Below are positions 30,313-41,113 of a stretch of DNA of 64,000 nucleotides, piece after piece. Source of the stretch: Enterobacter dykesii (GTDB taxonomy: Bacteria; Pseudomonadota; Gammaproteobacteria; Enterobacterales; Enterobacteriaceae); NCBI RefSeq assembly GCF_008364625.2, contig NZ_CP126604.1, forward strand, positions 3,534,001 through 3,598,000, given 5' to 3'. The translations under genes were made by a program, and so were the position numbers. Positions within the stretch are counted from its first letter, which is position 1. Each line of letters opens with the position of its first letter. Below the pieces are notes generated by a model. The model did no database searches. It saw only the letters and a program-made list of their open reading frames with translations, and was not told the origin of the DNA.

Positions 30313-30672
30313 ATGGTCACCGCACTCATCACCGTCGCCGCCCTCGCCTGGATCTGCCAGATGGCGTTTGGCGGCTGGCAGATCCACCAGTTTAACCGCG
30401 CGTTTGACGCGCTGTGTCAGAAAGGTCGCGTCGGGGTCGGGCGTTCCGGTGGACGCTTCAAACCGCGCGTGGTCGTCGCCGTTGCGCTGGATGAAAACAA
30501 TAACGTCTGCGATTCCCTCATCATGCGCGGCATGACCGTCTTCGCCCGACCGGTGAAAATCCAGGCAATCAACGGCATTTCGCTGCAGGAATTACGGCCT
30601 GATGTGATCTTTCCCCATGATCCACTCTGTCAGAATGCACTATCATTAGCGCTTAATCTGAAACATGGATAA
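30313..30672 (+). CDS. gutM: Sorbitol operon activator GutM
   Basis: Also srlM. 119 residues as in E. coli. One N-terminal hydrophobic segment (ITVAALAWICQMAFGGWQI) then a basic soluble region with GRSGGRFKPRVVVAVALD. Reported in E. coli as an activator of srl transcription; no classical DNA-binding motif is visible. Ribosome site AAGGAGCC. Confidence 0.95.
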   Translation: MVTALITVAALAWICQMAFGGWQIHQFNRAFDALCQKGRVGVGRSGGRFKPRVVVAVALDENNNVCDSLIMRGMTVFARPVKIQAINGISLQELRPDVIFPHDPLCQNALSLALNLKHG

Positions 30673-30735
30673 TTTCGTTGTGAAAGCTATAGACTTGCGA
30701 AATTATCATTTCGCAACCTAAGGAACGAAGCGCCT

Positions 30736-31509
30736 ATGAAACCTCGTCAGCGGCAGGCGGCCATTCTCGAGCATCTGCAAAAGCAGGGAAAATGCTCGGT
30801 AGAGGATCTGGCCCACTACTTTGACACCACCGGCACGACAATACGCAAGGATCTGGTATTGCTCGAAAACTCTGGCGCCGTCATTCGAACCTACGGCGGC
30901 GTGGTGCTCAACAAGGACGAAGCGGACCCGCCTATCGATCACAAAACGCTGATCAATACCCACCAGAAAGCGCTAATTGCCGAAGCCGCCGTCAAATTTA
31001 TCCACGATGGCGATTCCATCATTCTGGATGCAGGCAGCACCGTCCTGCAGATGATCCCGCTGCTCAGCCGCTTTAACAACATCACGGTGATGACCAACAG
31101 CCTGCACATCGTCAATGCCCTGTCGGAGTTTGACAGCGAGCAGACCATCCTGATGCCCGGCGGCACCTTCCGCAAAAAATCGGCGTCGTTTCACGGCCAG
31201 CTTGCGGAGAATGCCTTCGACCACTTCAGCTTTGATAAACTGTTTATGGGCACAGACGGCATCGACCTGAACGCCGGCGTTACGACGTTCAACGAAGTGT
31301 TCAGCGTCAGTAAAGCCATGTGCAACGCCGCGCGGGAAGTGATTTTGATGGCCGACTCGTCGAAGTTTGGCCGCAAAAGCCCCAACATTGTCTGTAGCCT
31401 TGAAAGCGTTGATAAGCTGATTACCGACGCAGGTATCGACCCGGCGTTCAAGAAAGCGCTGGAAGAGAAAGGAATCGACGTGATCGTAACCGGAGAGAGA
31501 GATGAGTGA
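30736..31509 (+). CDS. srlR: DeoR-family repressor of the sorbitol operon
   Basis: 257 residues. N-terminal winged helix ([31 protein letters not shown]), C-terminal sugar-phosphate sensor domain with DAGSTVLQM. Start has CTAAGGAACG as ribosome site. It overlaps gutQ by 8 nt. Likely binds the CACTTT/AAAGTG palindrome upstream of srlA (inference). Confidence 0.96.
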   Translation: MKPRQRQAAILEHLQKQGKCSVEDLAHYFDTTGTTIRKDLVLLENSGAVIRTYGGVVLNKDEADPPIDHKTLINTHQKALIAEAAVKFIHDGDSIILDAGSTVLQMIPLLSRFNNITVMTNSLHIVNALSEFDSEQTILMPGGTFRKKSASFHGQLAENAFDHFSFDKLFMGTDGIDLNAGVTTFNEVFSVSKAMCNAAREVILMADSSKFGRKSPNIVCSLESVDKLITDAGIDPAFKKALEEKGIDVIVTGERDE

Positions 31510-32467
31510 TTTTCTGTTAGAAACGGGCCGCCAGACGCTGATGCTGGAACTGCAGGAAGCCAGCCGCCTGCCGGAACGTCTGGGCGAGGATTTTGTCCGT
31601 GCCGCCAACACCATTATCCACTGCGAAGGCAAAGTGATCGTGGCGGGCATCGGTAAATCCGGCCATATCGGCAAAAAGATTGCAGCGACGCTCGCCAGCA
31701 CCGGCACCCCGGCGTTCTTCGTGCACCCTGCTGAGGCGCTGCACGGCGATCTGGGGATGATTGAAAGCCGCGACGTGATGCTGTTTATCTCCTACTCCGG
31801 TTCGGCTAAAGAGCTGGATCTGATTATTCCGCGCCTGCAGGAAAAATCGGTCGCCTTGCTGGCGATGACTGGGAAATCCCGCTCGCCGCTGGCGCTGGCC
31901 GCCAAGGCGACGCTGGATATTTCCGTTGAGCGTGAAGCCTGTCCGATGCACCTCGCCCCGACCTCCAGCACCGTTAACACCCTGATGATGGGCGACGCGC
32001 TGGCAATGGCGGTGATGCAGGCGCGCGGCTTTAACGAAGAAGATTTCGCCCGTTCGCATCCTGCGGGCGCGCTCGGCGCACGCCTGCTCAACAAGGTTCA
32101 CCACCTGATGCGCACCGACGACGCCATTCCGCAGGTTAAACTCGATACCAGCGTCATGGACGCGATGCTGGAGCTCAGCCGCACCGGTCTGGGGCTGGTT
32201 GCGGTGTGCGATGACGGCGGGAGCGTCAAGGGCGTGTTCACCGACGGCGACCTGCGCCGCTGGCTGGTGGGCGGCGGCAGGCTGGAAACCAAAGTGTCGG
32301 ACGCCATGACCAAAGGCGGGCTGACGCTGAACGCCGAGAGCCGCGCCATTGAAGCCAAAGAGGTGCTGATGAAGCGCAAAATCACCGCCGCACCGGTGGT
32401 GGATGACGCTGGCAGGCTGTGCGGCGCCATCAACCTGCAGGATTTCTATCAGGCCGGCATTATCTAA
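31502..32467 (+). CDS. gutQ: Arabinose-5-phosphate isomerase GutQ
   Basis: Interconverts D-ribulose 5-phosphate and D-arabinose 5-phosphate, the Kdo precursor; paralogue of KdsD. 321 residues as in E. coli. SIS domain ([28 protein letters not shown]) followed by two CBS domains from about residue 205. Last gene of the srl operon; its stop overlaps the convergent norR stop by 4 nt. Confidence 0.96.
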   Translation: MSDFLLETGRQTLMLELQEASRLPERLGEDFVRAANTIIHCEGKVIVAGIGKSGHIGKKIAATLASTGTPAFFVHPAEALHGDLGMIESRDVMLFISYSGSAKELDLIIPRLQEKSVALLAMTGKSRSPLALAAKATLDISVEREACPMHLAPTSSTVNTLMMGDALAMAVMQARGFNEEDFARSHPAGALGARLLNKVHHLMRTDDAIPQVKLDTSVMDAMLELSRTGLGLVAVCDDGGSVKGVFTDGDLRRWLVGGGRLETKVSDAMTKGGLTLNAESRAIEAKEVLMKRKITAAPVVDDAGRLCGAINLQDFYQAGII

Positions 32468-33978
32468 CCCTTCAGTCCCAGACGCTTCGCCAGCCTGTGC
32501 AGGTTGGCGACGTCCATCTCCAGCGCCCGCGCGCACGCCGCCCAGCTGCGGTTATTCTGCTCCAGCGCGCGGGTAATCATCTGACGCTGAAACGCCTCCG
32601 TGGCTTCACGCAGATTTTCATTCGCTATCTCGGGTGCCGCCTGGGCGACAGCCGGTGCGGTTTCATCCTGCAGCGCAAAATGCCGCGCGTGGAGCACCAC
32701 TTCATCACCCGAACGCGTCGCCCGCGCCAGCACCACCGCGCGGTGGATCGCATGCTCCAGCTCGCGCACGTTGCCCGGCCAGCCGTAGCTCAGCAGATGC
32801 GACCTCGCACCCGGGCTCAGCACCACGCGGGAAAGCCCTATCCTGAGACGGCACTGCTCGCAGAAAAAGCCCGCCAGCAGCACCACGTCGTCCCCGCGCT
32901 CGCGCAGCGGCGGCACGGTAAGCGGGAACACGCTCAGGCGATGGAACAGGTCGGCGCGGAACTGCCCTGACAGCACCGCTTCGCGCAGGTCACGGTTGGT
33001 GGCCGCCAGCACGCGAACGTCCACTCTGTGGCTGCGGTCATCCCCCACGCGCTGGATGTCGCCGTACTGCAGCACGCGCAGCAGCTTGGCCTGCAGCGAC
33101 AGGGAGAGCTCGCCGATTTCATCCAGAAACAGCGTGCCGTTATCGGCCATTTCGAATTTGCCGCTGCGGTTGCTGATGGCCCCGGTAAACGCCCCTTTAA
33201 CGTGACCAAAAAGCTCGCTTTCCGCCACGCTTTCCGGCAGCGCGGCGCAGTTGAGGTACACCAGCGGATTGACCGCGCGCGGCGACGCTTCGTGAATGGA
33301 CTTCGCCACCAGCTCCTTACCGGTGCCGGTTTCCCCGAAGATCAGCACGTTCAAATCGGAGGCGGCAACAATCTCAATCTCTTTTTTGAGCTGCGCCATA
33401 CCCGGAGAAAGGCCGATCATCTCCGTGTGCGTTACCTGCTCAAACGCCGCCGGGCTGCCGGGAAGAATGTTCTGGCTCTCCAGCTGTTCAATCAGCAGGG
33501 CATTGTTCAGCGCCCCGGCGGCCAGGGCGGCAATCAGGCGCAGCTCTTCGTCGCTAAAGGTGTCGAACTGGTCCGGCGACAGGCCGTCAAGGGTCAGCGC
33601 GCCGATCAGGTTTTGTCCGGCAAATAAAGGCAGGCCGATACAGGCGTGCACCTTCAGGCTCTCCTGTCCGGGAATAAGACCGTCGTACGGGTCGGGCAGA
33701 TCGCTGTCCGCCGGAAAGCGCACCACGTCACCCGCGCGGGCGATGGTTTCCAGACGCGGATGGCCCTCAAGGGTAAAACGCCGCCCGAGCACGTCCTTCG
33801 CCAGCCCGTCGATAGCCAGCGGAATAAACTGCCGCCCCTCGTAGCGCAGCAGCGCGGACGCATCGCACTCAAGCACGCGGCGCAGCGTGGAGATCAGCCG
33901 CTGAAAGCGGTCCTGATGGCCGATACCGGTCTGCAGCTCAATGGCGATCTTCGCCAGCACGTCTACGGAAAAGCTCAT
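32464..33978 (-). CDS. norR: NO-responsive sigma-54 activator NorR
   Basis: From ATG 33978 ([10 protein letters not shown]) 504 residues, the E. coli length. N-terminal GAF domain that binds NO through a mononuclear iron; central AAA+ domain with Walker A GETGTGKE, the sigma-54 contact loop GAFTGA and Walker [11 protein letters not shown]-terminal Fis-type helix-turn-helix ([20 protein letters not shown]). Divergent from norVW; three NorR boxes lie in the shared region. Confidence 0.97.
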   Translation of the reverse strand: MSFSVDVLAKIAIELQTGIGHQDRFQRLISTLRRVLECDASALLRYEGRQFIPLAIDGLAKDVLGRRFTLEGHPRLETIARAGDVVRFPADSDLPDPYDGLIPGQESLKVHACIGLPLFAGQNLIGALTLDGLSPDQFDTFSDEELRLIAALAAGALNNALLIEQLESQNILPGSPAAFEQVTHTEMIGLSPGMAQLKKEIEIVAASDLNVLIFGETGTGKELVAKSIHEASPRAVNPLVYLNCAALPESVAESELFGHVKGAFTGAISNRSGKFEMADNGTLFLDEIGELSLSLQAKLLRVLQYGDIQRVGDDRSHRVDVRVLAATNRDLREAVLSGQFRADLFHRLSVFPLTVPPLRERGDDVVLLAGFFCEQCRLRIGLSRVVLSPGARSHLLSYGWPGNVRELEHAIHRAVVLARATRSGDEVVLHARHFALQDETAPAVAQAAPEIANENLREATEAFQRQMITRALEQNNRSWAACARALEMDVANLHRLAKRLGLKG

Positions 33979-33990
33979 AGTGACCTCGCT

Positions 33991-34046
33991 GTCATTTTGA
34001 CAATGCATGTTGTCATATTGACACTGCTTTTGATAGTCATAATGAC
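33991..34046. promoter_or_regulatory. Three NorR enhancer boxes
   Basis: GTCATTTTGAC (33991-34001), GTCATATTGAC (34012-34022) and GTCATAATGAC (34036-34046): three copies of GTCA-N3-TGAC spaced 21 and 24 nt. In E. coli three such sites are all needed for NorR activation of norVW. Confidence 0.92.
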
Positions 34047-34100
34047 TACCCACTACGGATCATAAAAGTATTAATTAAGTAAAATCAACAAATTAAAAAC

Positions 34101-34116
34101 TGGCACGCAACTTGAT
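34101..34116 (+). promoter_or_regulatory. Sigma-54 promoter of norVW
   Basis: TGGCAC (34101-34106), five bases, TTGAT (34112-34116). The -24 element is perfect; the -12 element departs from TTGCA at its end. 55 nt after the third NorR box and 49 nt before norV. Confidence 0.8.
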
Positions 34117-34164
34117 ATAGGCAAACCATCTTATTTGAAAATGCTGTATTACGTAGAGGTTGCT

Positions 34165-35607
34165 ATGTCTATTCTGGTTAAAAATAACATTCATTGGGTG
34201 GGTCAACGTGACTGGGAAGTGCGCGATTTCCACGGGACGGAATACAAAACGCTGCGCGGCAGCAGCTACAACAGCTATCTCATCCGCGAAGAAAAAAACG
34301 TGCTGATCGATACGGTCGATCACAAGTTCAGCCGCGAGTTCGTGCAGAACCTGCGCAGCGAAATCGACCTGGACGCCATCGACTACATCATCATCAACCA
34401 CGCTGAAGAAGATCACGCCGGCGCGCTGACCGAGCTGATGTCCTACATTCCGAACACGCCGATCTACTGCACCACCAACGCCATCGACTCAATCAACGGC
34501 CACCACCACCATCCGGAGTGGAATTTCCACACCGTGAAAACCGGAGACGCGCTGGATATCGGCAACGGCAAGCAGCTGATCTTCGTGGAAACCCCGATGC
34601 TGCACTGGCCGGACAGCATGATGACCTACATGACCGGCGACGCGGTGCTGTTCAGCAACGACGCCTTCGGCCAGCACTACTGCGACGAACGCCTGTTCAA
34701 CGACGAAGTGGACCAGACCGAGCTGTTCGAGCAGTGCCAGCGCTACTACGCCAACATCCTGACGCCGTTCAGCCGCCTGGTGACGCCAAAAATCACCGAG
34801 ATCCTCGGCTTCAACCTGCCGGTGGACATGATTGCCACCTCCCACGGCGTGGTATGGCGTGAAAATCCAACCCAGATTGTGGAGCTCTACCTGAAATGGG
34901 CGGCGGACTATCAGGAAGACCGCATCACTATTTTCTACGACACCATGTCCAACAACACCCGCATGATGGCGGACGCCATTGCTCAGGGCATCAACGAAGT
35001 GGACCCCAACGTGGCGGTGAAAATCTTCAACGTGGCGCGCAGCGATAAGAACGAGGTATTGACCAACGTCTTCCGTTCTAAGGGCGTGCTGGTGGGCACC
35101 TCCACCATGAACAACGTGATGATGCCGAAAATTGCCGGTCTGGTAGAAGAGATGACCGGCCTGCGTTTTCGCAACAAGCGCGCCAGCGCCTTTGGCTCCC
35201 ATGGCTGGAGCGGCGGCGCGGTAGACCGTCTGTCTACGCGTCTGCAGGATGCCGGTTTTGAGATGTCCCTCAGCCTGAAGGCGAAATGGCGTCCGGATAT
35301 CGACGCCCTGGAGATCTGCCGCCAGCACGGCCGCGACATTGCCCGTCAGTGGGCGCTCGCTCCGTTGCCGGAAGCGGCGGCAAAACCAAGCGGAAAGCAG
35401 GACGCCTGCCCTGCCGCGGAAGCCGCCGATCCCGGACCGCGCATGCAGTGCAGCGTCTGCCAGTGGATCTACGACCCGGCGCTGGGCGAGCCGCTGCAGG
35501 ATGTCGCGCCGGGCACGCCGTGGAGTGACGTGCCGGACAATTTCCTCTGCCCGGAATGCTCCCTCGGAAAAGACGTTTTTGACGAACTGGGTACGGAGGC
35601 AAAATGA
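34165..35607 (+). CDS. norV: Anaerobic nitric oxide reductase flavorubredoxin
   Basis: Reduces NO to N2O under anaerobiosis. ATG 34165 (ribosome site AGAGG) gives 480 residues (E. coli 479). Beta-lactamase-like diiron domain with H79, E81, D83, H84 (NHAEEDHAG); flavodoxin domain from about 250 ([16 protein letters not shown]); C-terminal rubredoxin with CSVC and CPEC. The linker before rubredoxin is Ala/Pro-rich and differs from E. coli. Overlaps norW by 4 nt. Confidence 0.98.
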   Translation: MSILVKNNIHWVGQRDWEVRDFHGTEYKTLRGSSYNSYLIREEKNVLIDTVDHKFSREFVQNLRSEIDLDAIDYIIINHAEEDHAGALTELMSYIPNTPIYCTTNAIDSINGHHHHPEWNFHTVKTGDALDIGNGKQLIFVETPMLHWPDSMMTYMTGDAVLFSNDAFGQHYCDERLFNDEVDQTELFEQCQRYYANILTPFSRLVTPKITEILGFNLPVDMIATSHGVVWRENPTQIVELYLKWAADYQEDRITIFYDTMSNNTRMMADAIAQGINEVDPNVAVKIFNVARSDKNEVLTNVFRSKGVLVGTSTMNNVMMPKIAGLVEEMTGLRFRNKRASAFGSHGWSGGAVDRLSTRLQDAGFEMSLSLKAKWRPDIDALEICRQHGRDIARQWALAPLPEAAAKPSGKQDACPAAEAADPGPRMQCSVCQWIYDPALGEPLQDVAPGTPWSDVPDNFLCPECSLGKDVFDELGTEAK

Positions 35608-36737
35608 GCAACGGAATCGTCATCATCGGCTCGGGCTTTGCCGCCCGCCAGCTGGTGAAAAACATCCGCAAGCAGGATGCCAGCGTGCCGCTGACGGTGA
35701 TTGCCGCCGACAGCATGGACGAGTACAACAAGCCTGACTTAAGCCACGTGATTAGTCAGAATCAGCGTGCCGAAGACCTCACCCGCCAGACGGCGGGGGA
35801 GTTCGCCGAACAGTTTAACCTGCGTCTTTTTCCCTACACCTGGGTCACCGACATCGACGCAGAGGCTCGCGTGGTAAAAGCTAAAGAGAAAACCTGGCAG
35901 TACGACAGGCTGGTGCTGGCCACGGGTGCCTCTGCGTTTGTGCCGCCGGTTGAGGGCCGCGAGCTGACGATCACCCTCAACAGCCAGCAGGAGTATCAGG
36001 CCAGCGAAACGGCGCTTCGCGACGCACAGCGCGTGATGATTGTCGGCGGCGGGCTGATAGGCACCGAGCTGGCGATGGATTTCTGCCGGGCGGGTAAATC
36101 CGTGACTCTGGTCGACCACGCGGCAAGCATTCTGTCGTCGCTGATGCCCGCAGAAGTAAGCAGTCGCTTACAGCATCGCCTGACCGACATGGGGGTGCAT
36201 CTGCTGTTGAAATCGCAGCTGCAAAGCCTGAGTAAAACCGAAGGCGGCATTCTTGCCACGCTCGACCGCAGCCGTAGCGTTGAAGTGGATGTCGTGGTTG
36301 CCGCAACGGGCCTGCGCCCGGAAACCGCGCTGGCGCATCGCGCAGGCGCCGAAATACAGCGTGGCGTGAAGGTAAATAGCTACCTGCAAACCACGCAACC
36401 TGATATTTACGCGTTAGGCGACTGCGCTGAAATTAACGGTCAGGCACTGCCCTTTTTACAGCCAATTCAATTAAGCGCGATGTATCTGGCGAAAAACCTG
36501 CTCGGCGAAAACGCGCCACTGAAATTACCCGCCATGCTGATTAAAGTCAAAACGCCGGAATTACCGCTGCATCTTGCCGGTGAAACGCAACGTCAGGATC
36601 TGAACTGGCAAATTACCCTCGAACCGCAGGGAATGGTCGCGCGCGGCGCGGATAACGAGGGTCAGCTTCGCGCTTTTGTGGTTAGTGAAGACCGGATGAA
36701 GGAGGCTTTCGCTCTGCTGAAACAGTTACCTGCTTAA
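35604..36737 (+). CDS. norW: NADH:flavorubredoxin reductase
   Basis: Passes electrons from NADH to the NorV rubredoxin domain. 377 residues as in E. coli. FAD-binding GSGFAARQL at the N-terminus, NADH-binding [10 protein letters not shown] near residue 150, second FAD motif YALGDCAEI. Coupled to norV; followed by a REP element and a strong terminator. Confidence 0.97.
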   Translation: MSNGIVIIGSGFAARQLVKNIRKQDASVPLTVIAADSMDEYNKPDLSHVISQNQRAEDLTRQTAGEFAEQFNLRLFPYTWVTDIDAEARVVKAKEKTWQYDRLVLATGASAFVPPVEGRELTITLNSQQEYQASETALRDAQRVMIVGGGLIGTELAMDFCRAGKSVTLVDHAASILSSLMPAEVSSRLQHRLTDMGVHLLLKSQLQSLSKTEGGILATLDRSRSVEVDVVVAATGLRPETALAHRAGAEIQRGVKVNSYLQTTQPDIYALGDCAEINGQALPFLQPIQLSAMYLAKNLLGENAPLKLPAMLIKVKTPELPLHLAGETQRQDLNWQITLEPQGMVARGADNEGQLRAFVVSEDRMKEAFALLKQLPA

Positions 36738-36747
36738 CCCTCGCTTT

Positions 36748-36774
36748 GCCGGGCGGCGCTTCGTTTACCCGGCC
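36748..36774. repeat. Classical REP palindrome
   Basis: GCCGGGCGGCGCTTCG at 36748-36763, then TTTACCCGGCC to 36774. This is the E. coli-type REP unit (GCCGG..GGCG..TTACCCGGCC), a different family from the five CCCTCTCCC palindromes in the window. Confidence 0.8.
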
Positions 36775-36820
36775 AACAACAAGTCTACGCAGAGTTAACC
36801 TTTGAATTTTATTATTCACC

Positions 36821-36843
36821 GCCCCGATATTCCGGGGCTTTTT
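36821..36843 (+). terminator. norVW terminator
   Basis: GCCCCG 36821-36826, loop ATATTC, CGGGGC 36833-36838, then TTTTT. Standard Rho-independent terminator 84 nt after norW. Confidence 0.88.
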
Positions 36844-37072
36844 CTTACGCATTCTATTCATCAAATAAATGCAAAGCAGATATATCATCGCCATCAATCC
36901 CTTATTTATTATTTTCGTAAATGCTTTACTATGAAACAGCTTAAAAACATCATCCAGTTTTATTATTGGCAGCCAACTCAGTCTGAATAGATATCATCAG
37001 CAGGAGGCAAATCATGGCGAATTTTTATAAATAACTCAATTATATTTATCGCTATATCACACAAGCGAAGAA

Positions 37073-37095
37073 TGCGGAATATATTTTATTCCGCA
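37073..37095 (-). terminator. Terminator candidate for hydN-hypF-nickel permease
   Basis: TGCGGAATA 37073-37081 and TATTCCGCA 37087-37095, perfect 9-bp stem with a 5-nt AT loop, about 90 nt after the permease stop. On the minus strand it is followed by TTCTTC. Confidence 0.55.
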
Positions 37096-37187
37096 AAAGT
37101 TCTCCATTTTCAGCATCTTTTTATCGGTATGCCGCTATGCGCCAGCCATCGAGGAAGTCGCGGAGGTTGCGCCGTGCAGGAGCCGGT

Positions 37188-38210
37188 TCAGGAACGTACC
37201 ACCAGCGCGTCGTAGCCGCGCCAGCGGTAGTTGACCATGGAGATCAGCCAGCAGGCGACAAACAGCCCAACCACCACAAACCCGGCGTTGCCCAGATTGT
37301 CGTTTACCGTGCCAATCAGATCCCACACGCCGCCGCTGAGGGCAAATTTGTCCATCAGCAGACCCAGCGCTTCCAGCCCGCCGATAAACAGCGCCACCAC
37401 CACGGAGGTGCCGGTGATGGTTATGTTGTAGTAAAGCTTGCGCTGCGGCTTGTTGAACGCCCAGCCGTAGGCGCCGACCATCAACAGGTTATCGAGGGTA
37501 TCCACCAGCGCCATGCCGCTGGCGAAGAGCGCCGGGAAGACCATGATTGACCACACCGACATTCCGCTTGACGCGCTGGCGGCAGAGATCCCCAGCACGC
37601 CAATCTCGGTAGCCGTGTCAAAGCCGAGGCCAAACAGGAAACCGACCAGGTACATTTGCCAGCTTTTATTCACCAGGCGGAAGGTTTTTCCAAACAGCCA
37701 GTTCATGACGCCGCCCTGGGCAGGGAGCGTGATGTCACCCTGCACGGGCCTGCCCTGCTTCAGCGCCTGAAAACTGCGCCAGACGCCGCGCAGGATCACC
37801 ATGTTCACCAGCGCCATCGCCAGCAGGAAGGTGGCGGACACGGCGGTGCCGATCAGGCTGCCGGTTTCGTGGAACCATTCCATGTTTTTCTGGAACGCCG
37901 TCGCGGTAGCGGCGATAGCAATGGAGGCCAGCACTACGATGGTGGAGTGCCCCAGCGAGAACCACGCCCCCACGCCGGACGGACGTTTGCCCTGCTGCAT
38001 CATCTTACGCGTCACGGTATCAATGGCCGCAATGTGGTCAGCGTCCACCGCGTGACGTAGCCCGTAGCACCACGCCAGCAGGCTGGCGGCCATCAGCGCC
38101 GTGCTGCCGCTAAAAGCGTGCCATGCCCATCCCCAGGCCAGCAGGTTTGCCATTACCAGAGCCAGCAGCAGAAGCGCGGCGCGAGGTTCATTGCGTAAGA
38201 GTCGTAACAT
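37188..38210 (-). CDS. Nickel/cobalt permease, NiCoT (HoxN/NixA) family
   Basis: 340 residues from ATG 38210 (MLRLLRNEPR), one base after the hypF stop, so translation is coupled to hypF. About eight membrane helices; the family signature RHAVDADHIAAID (H53, D57, H59 region) in helix II and GFDTATEIGVL in a middle helix are intact, giving nickel and/or cobalt uptake. E. coli K-12 lacks this gene and uses NikABCDE. Location in the hydrogenase-maturation operon argues for nickel supply to hydrogenase 3. Confidence 0.93.
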   Translation of the reverse strand: MLRLLRNEPRAALLLLALVMANLLAWGWAWHAFSGSTALMAASLLAWCYGLRHAVDADHIAAIDTVTRKMMQQGKRPSGVGAWFSLGHSTIVVLASIAIAATATAFQKNMEWFHETGSLIGTAVSATFLLAMALVNMVILRGVWRSFQALKQGRPVQGDITLPAQGGVMNWLFGKTFRLVNKSWQMYLVGFLFGLGFDTATEIGVLGISAASASSGMSVWSIMVFPALFASGMALVDTLDNLLMVGAYGWAFNKPQRKLYYNITITGTSVVVALFIGGLEALGLLMDKFALSGGVWDLIGTVNDNLGNAGFVVVGLFVACWLISMVNYRWRGYDALVVRS

Positions 38211-38211
38211 T

Positions 38212-40428
38212 TTAAGTCCTTTGTGAACATGACCGGGCAGCGGCAACCACCGCCTGCCCGAAGGAGATCGCTCCGTCACCTGCGGGCAGGCGCGAAGGAA
38301 AAAGAAGCGTAAAGTCAGAAAGATAATGACGCAGGCGCGCGCGCAGCAGACGATTGTGCAGCACGCCTCCGCTGAGACAGATTGTCGACAGCGACAGTCG
38401 TCGGGCATGGCGCGCGGCGAGTTCCGCCAGCCCTTTTGCCAGCGCGTCGTGAAACGCCCACGCGCGCTCGCAGGGCTCAGCCTGCCAGGCAAGCCACTGC
38501 TGCCAGAACTGCGCGAGGTTATCCACGTTCAGCGTCACCGGATGGTCGACGCCCGCACACTGCGAAGCCAGCGCTTCCAGCCGGCAGGCCGCTTCACCTT
38601 CCCAGGATTGAGTTTCAATACCCAGCGCGCAGGCGACCGCATCAAACAGGCGACCACAGGACGAGGCCTGCGGCGCGTTGATGCCGCGCCGGATCGCCGT
38701 TGCCAGCAGCGGCCAGTTTTCACGCTGAACCGCGCGCGTTTCCGGGTACTGCTGCCAGTCAGGGACAAACGCCAGGCAGTGGGCGAGCAGATTGCGCCAC
38801 GGCTGCCGCGCCGCCAGATCGCCCCCCGGCAGCGCAACGGCAGGCAGCCCGCCCAGACGCTCGCACGCGAGATAGCTCACCCGCAGGCACTCCCCGCCCC
38901 ACAGCGCGCCGTTCTCGCCCATGCCGATCCCGTCCAGCGTCAGGGCAATCGCGTCTCCGCCGTCCAGCGGCCAGCCGTTCTCCGCCAGGCACGCCGCCGC
39001 ATGGGCGTGATGGTGCAGTACGGTTTCGACCGGCAGCCCCTGCGCCTGCGCCCACCGTTGTGTGCGATAGCCCGGATGGGCGTCGCACACCACGCGCCTC
39101 GGCTGGAAGGCGTAAATTTTCTGCATCAGCGAGAGCGCGCCTCGCCACTGCGCTTCGACGCCCTCGTCACCGAGATCGCCAAAATGCTGGCTCAGCACCG
39201 CCTGGCTGCCACGCACCAGGCAGAAGGTGTTTTTCATCTCCGCGCCGGTGCATAGCATGGCGGGGATATTCTCAAAACCCGCAGGCAACGTGACGGCATC
39301 GGGCACAAAACCGCGCGCGCGGCGAAGCATCGTGCCGTCGCGATCCATTACCGAATCGTCCATCCGCTGCAGGATATCGCGGTTGTGCAGCAGGAAGCCG
39401 TCCGCGACGTCGCCGAGCTCATTCAGCGCCTGCTGGTTGGTCATGGCAGGCGGCCTGCCGCTGAGGTTGCCGGAAGTCATCACCAGCGGTCGCCGGCAGT
39501 CCATCATCAGCAAATGTTGCAGCGGGTTAGCGGGAAGCATGATGCCAATACAATCGAGTCCCGGTGCAATCCCTTCGGGAAACCCGGGAAGCGAGGCTTT
39601 TGGGGTCAGCACAATCGGCGCTGCGGAGGAGCGTAACAGCGTCTGGATCGCCTCCGGCACGCCGTCCGCATTCGGGATCATCACCGCCAGCGGCTTAGAC
39701 GGTCGCTGCTTGCGGGCCCGGAGCGTCGCGACCGCCTGCGGATTACGCGCATCGCAGACGAGATGAAAACCGCCCAGCCCTTTGACCGCGACTATGCCGC
39801 CGCTTTTCAGCATCGCCACCGCCGCGCTCAGCGCAGCCTCACGGGCAGATGTGATGTTGCCCGCACGCCATTCCAGCGCGGGCCCGCAGTCCGGGCAGGC
39901 TACCGGCTGGGCGTGAAAACGTCGATCGGCGGGATTGCGGTATTCCGCTTCGCACGGCACGCAGAGGGGAAATGCGGCCATTGACGTGGCCGGACGGTCA
40001 TAGGGCATCGCGCGGATAATGGTAAACCGCGGCCCACAGTGCGTGCAGTTGATGAACGGATAGCGATAGCGGCGCTCGCCGGGGTCGCGCATTTCAGCCA
40101 GGCACGCCGGACAGGTCGCGGCGTCGGGGACGATCTGCGTGTCCATTGTCCCGCCCGCGCTGTGGCGGATGGTAAAGTCCTCCGGCACCTGCGCCCAGGT
40201 AAACGGCTGCGTTTCCACGTGGTCAATGCGTGCCAGCGGCGGGCAGTCCTGATGCAGCCTCGCGGTAAAGGCCCCCCCATTACCCGCGAGGCGCACCAGC
40301 ACGCCCTCTCCATCATTGCAGACGTCACCGGTCAACTGAAGCGCCTGCGCCAGCTGCCAGACGAAGGGACGAAACCCTACGCCCTGCACTTTACCGCGCA
40401 CGCGCAGCTGTACGCCGTTGCTGCACAT
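38212..40428 (-). CDS. hypF: Carbamoyltransferase HypF
   Basis: Makes the CN ligands of the NiFe centre by transferring carbamoyl phosphate to the HypE C-terminal cysteine. 738 residues (E. coli 750). Acylphosphatase domain ([16 protein letters not shown]), two zinc-finger pairs ([32 protein letters not shown]), YrdC domain ([13 protein letters not shown]) and Kae1-like domain ([12 protein letters not shown]). Start 5 nt after the hydN stop. Expected control through hydN by FhlA and sigma-54. Confidence 0.97.
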   Translation of the reverse strand: MCSNGVQLRVRGKVQGVGFRPFVWQLAQALQLTGDVCNDGEGVLVRLAGNGGAFTARLHQDCPPLARIDHVETQPFTWAQVPEDFTIRHSAGGTMDTQIVPDAATCPACLAEMRDPGERRYRYPFINCTHCGPRFTIIRAMPYDRPATSMAAFPLCVPCEAEYRNPADRRFHAQPVACPDCGPALEWRAGNITSAREAALSAAVAMLKSGGIVAVKGLGGFHLVCDARNPQAVATLRARKQRPSKPLAVMIPNADGVPEAIQTLLRSSAAPIVLTPKASLPGFPEGIAPGLDCIGIMLPANPLQHLLMMDCRRPLVMTSGNLSGRPPAMTNQQALNELGDVADGFLLHNRDILQRMDDSVMDRDGTMLRRARGFVPDAVTLPAGFENIPAMLCTGAEMKNTFCLVRGSQAVLSQHFGDLGDEGVEAQWRGALSLMQKIYAFQPRRVVCDAHPGYRTQRWAQAQGLPVETVLHHHAHAAACLAENGWPLDGGDAIALTLDGIGMGENGALWGGECLRVSYLACERLGGLPAVALPGGDLAARQPWRNLLAHCLAFVPDWQQYPETRAVQRENWPLLATAIRRGINAPQASSCGRLFDAVACALGIETQSWEGEAACRLEALASQCAGVDHPVTLNVDNLAQFWQQWLAWQAEPCERAWAFHDALAKGLAELAARHARRLSLSTICLSGGVLHNRLLRARLRHYLSDFTLLFPSRLPAGDGAISFGQAVVAAARSCSQRT

Positions 40429-40433
40429 ACGGT

Positions 40434-40979
40434 TCAGAACAGCAGCGATGACGACGTGTCGAATGCCGCACGACGGCGCTTTTCGGCGCTCATCTGCTCA
40501 AGCTTGTCGCGATCCACGCAGACCAGCGCGTGCGTCGGGCAGGCTTCCATGCAGGCCGGACCGGCGTCGCGGTGGTAGCACAGGTCGCATTTGTTGGCTT
40601 CGGCTTTGTCCGCGCGCACGCTCAGCCCCATGCCGCTGTTGCGCACCACCGGACGGACAACCACCTCCATCGCGCCGTACGGGCAGGCGACCACGCAGGT
40701 TTTGCAGCCAATGCAGCGCTCCTGCATGACGTGCACAAAGCCTTTCTCGCGTTGAATCGCCCCGTTAGGGCAGACGTTCGCACACGGTGCATCTTCGCAC
40801 TGGCGACAGATGGCGGCGGTGGAAATATTCACGCCTTTGATGACGTGGATACGCGGCAGGAAGGTGTCAGGGGTAAGCGACGCGCAGTCCTGCTCCGCCT
40901 GATGGGAAACCACGCACGCCACTTCACAGGTACGGCAACCAATACACTTACTGGCATCGGCCATAATAAAACGGTTCAT
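40434..40979 (-). CDS. hydN: Ferredoxin-like electron transfer protein HydN
   Basis: Involved in formate dehydrogenase H/hydrogenase 3 electron transfer. ATG 40979 ([10 protein letters not shown], ribosome site GGAGAAG) gives 181 residues (E. coli 175). Four [4Fe-4S] cysteine clusters: [37 protein letters not shown] and [19 protein letters not shown] shorter relative of HycB; first gene of hydN-hypF-permease. Confidence 0.96.
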   Translation of the reverse strand: MNRFIMADASKCIGCRTCEVACVVSHQAEQDCASLTPDTFLPRIHVIKGVNISTAAICRQCEDAPCANVCPNGAIQREKGFVHVMQERCIGCKTCVVACPYGAMEVVVRPVVRNSGMGLSVRADKAEANKCDLCYHRDAGPACMEACPTHALVCVDRDKLEQMSAEKRRRAAFDTSSSLLF

Positions 40980-41014
40980 CTGCTTCTCCAGCATTACAGT
41001 TATGCGCGGAGATA

Positions 41015-41030
41015 TTCATAAACCGTGCCA
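41015..41030 (-). promoter_or_regulatory. Sigma-54 promoter candidate of hydN
   Basis: Minus strand: TGGCAC (41030-41025), five bases, ATGAA (41019-41015). Perfect -24 element, weak -12 element, 36 nt before the hydN start. Confidence 0.6.
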
Positions 41031-41075
41031 ATAATTAACCCATTGATTTCATATGAATTTAAAAAATACGGAGGC

Positions 41076-41105
41076 GCTGTCATCGTCACTTATGACGATG
41101 ACAGC
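41076..41105 (-). terminator. Perfect 13-bp hairpin after ascG
   Basis: GCTGTCATCGTCA 41076-41088 and its exact complement 41093-41105 around a CTTA loop. It starts 8 nt after the ascG stop; a T-rich stretch (GTATTTTTT) follows seven bases on. Likely the ascG terminator. Its edge abuts TGTCGACA (41106-41113), which resembles FhlA-site halves. Confidence 0.65.
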
Positions 41106-41113
41106 TGTCGACA

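Larger units (their letters stand above)
36738..37187. other. AT-rich intergenic region between norW and the nickel permease gene
   Basis: 450 nt without a confident gene. It holds a REP element (36748-36774), the norVW terminator (36821-36843), an AT-rich stretch with two tiny ORFs, and a hairpin (37073-37095). ATG 36931 opens a 19-codon frame (MKQLKNIIQFYYWQPTQSE). ATG 37014 opens a 6-codon frame (MANFYK) behind a strong GCAGGAGGC ribosome site. Base composition is clearly lower in GC than the neighbours. Confidence 0.55.
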
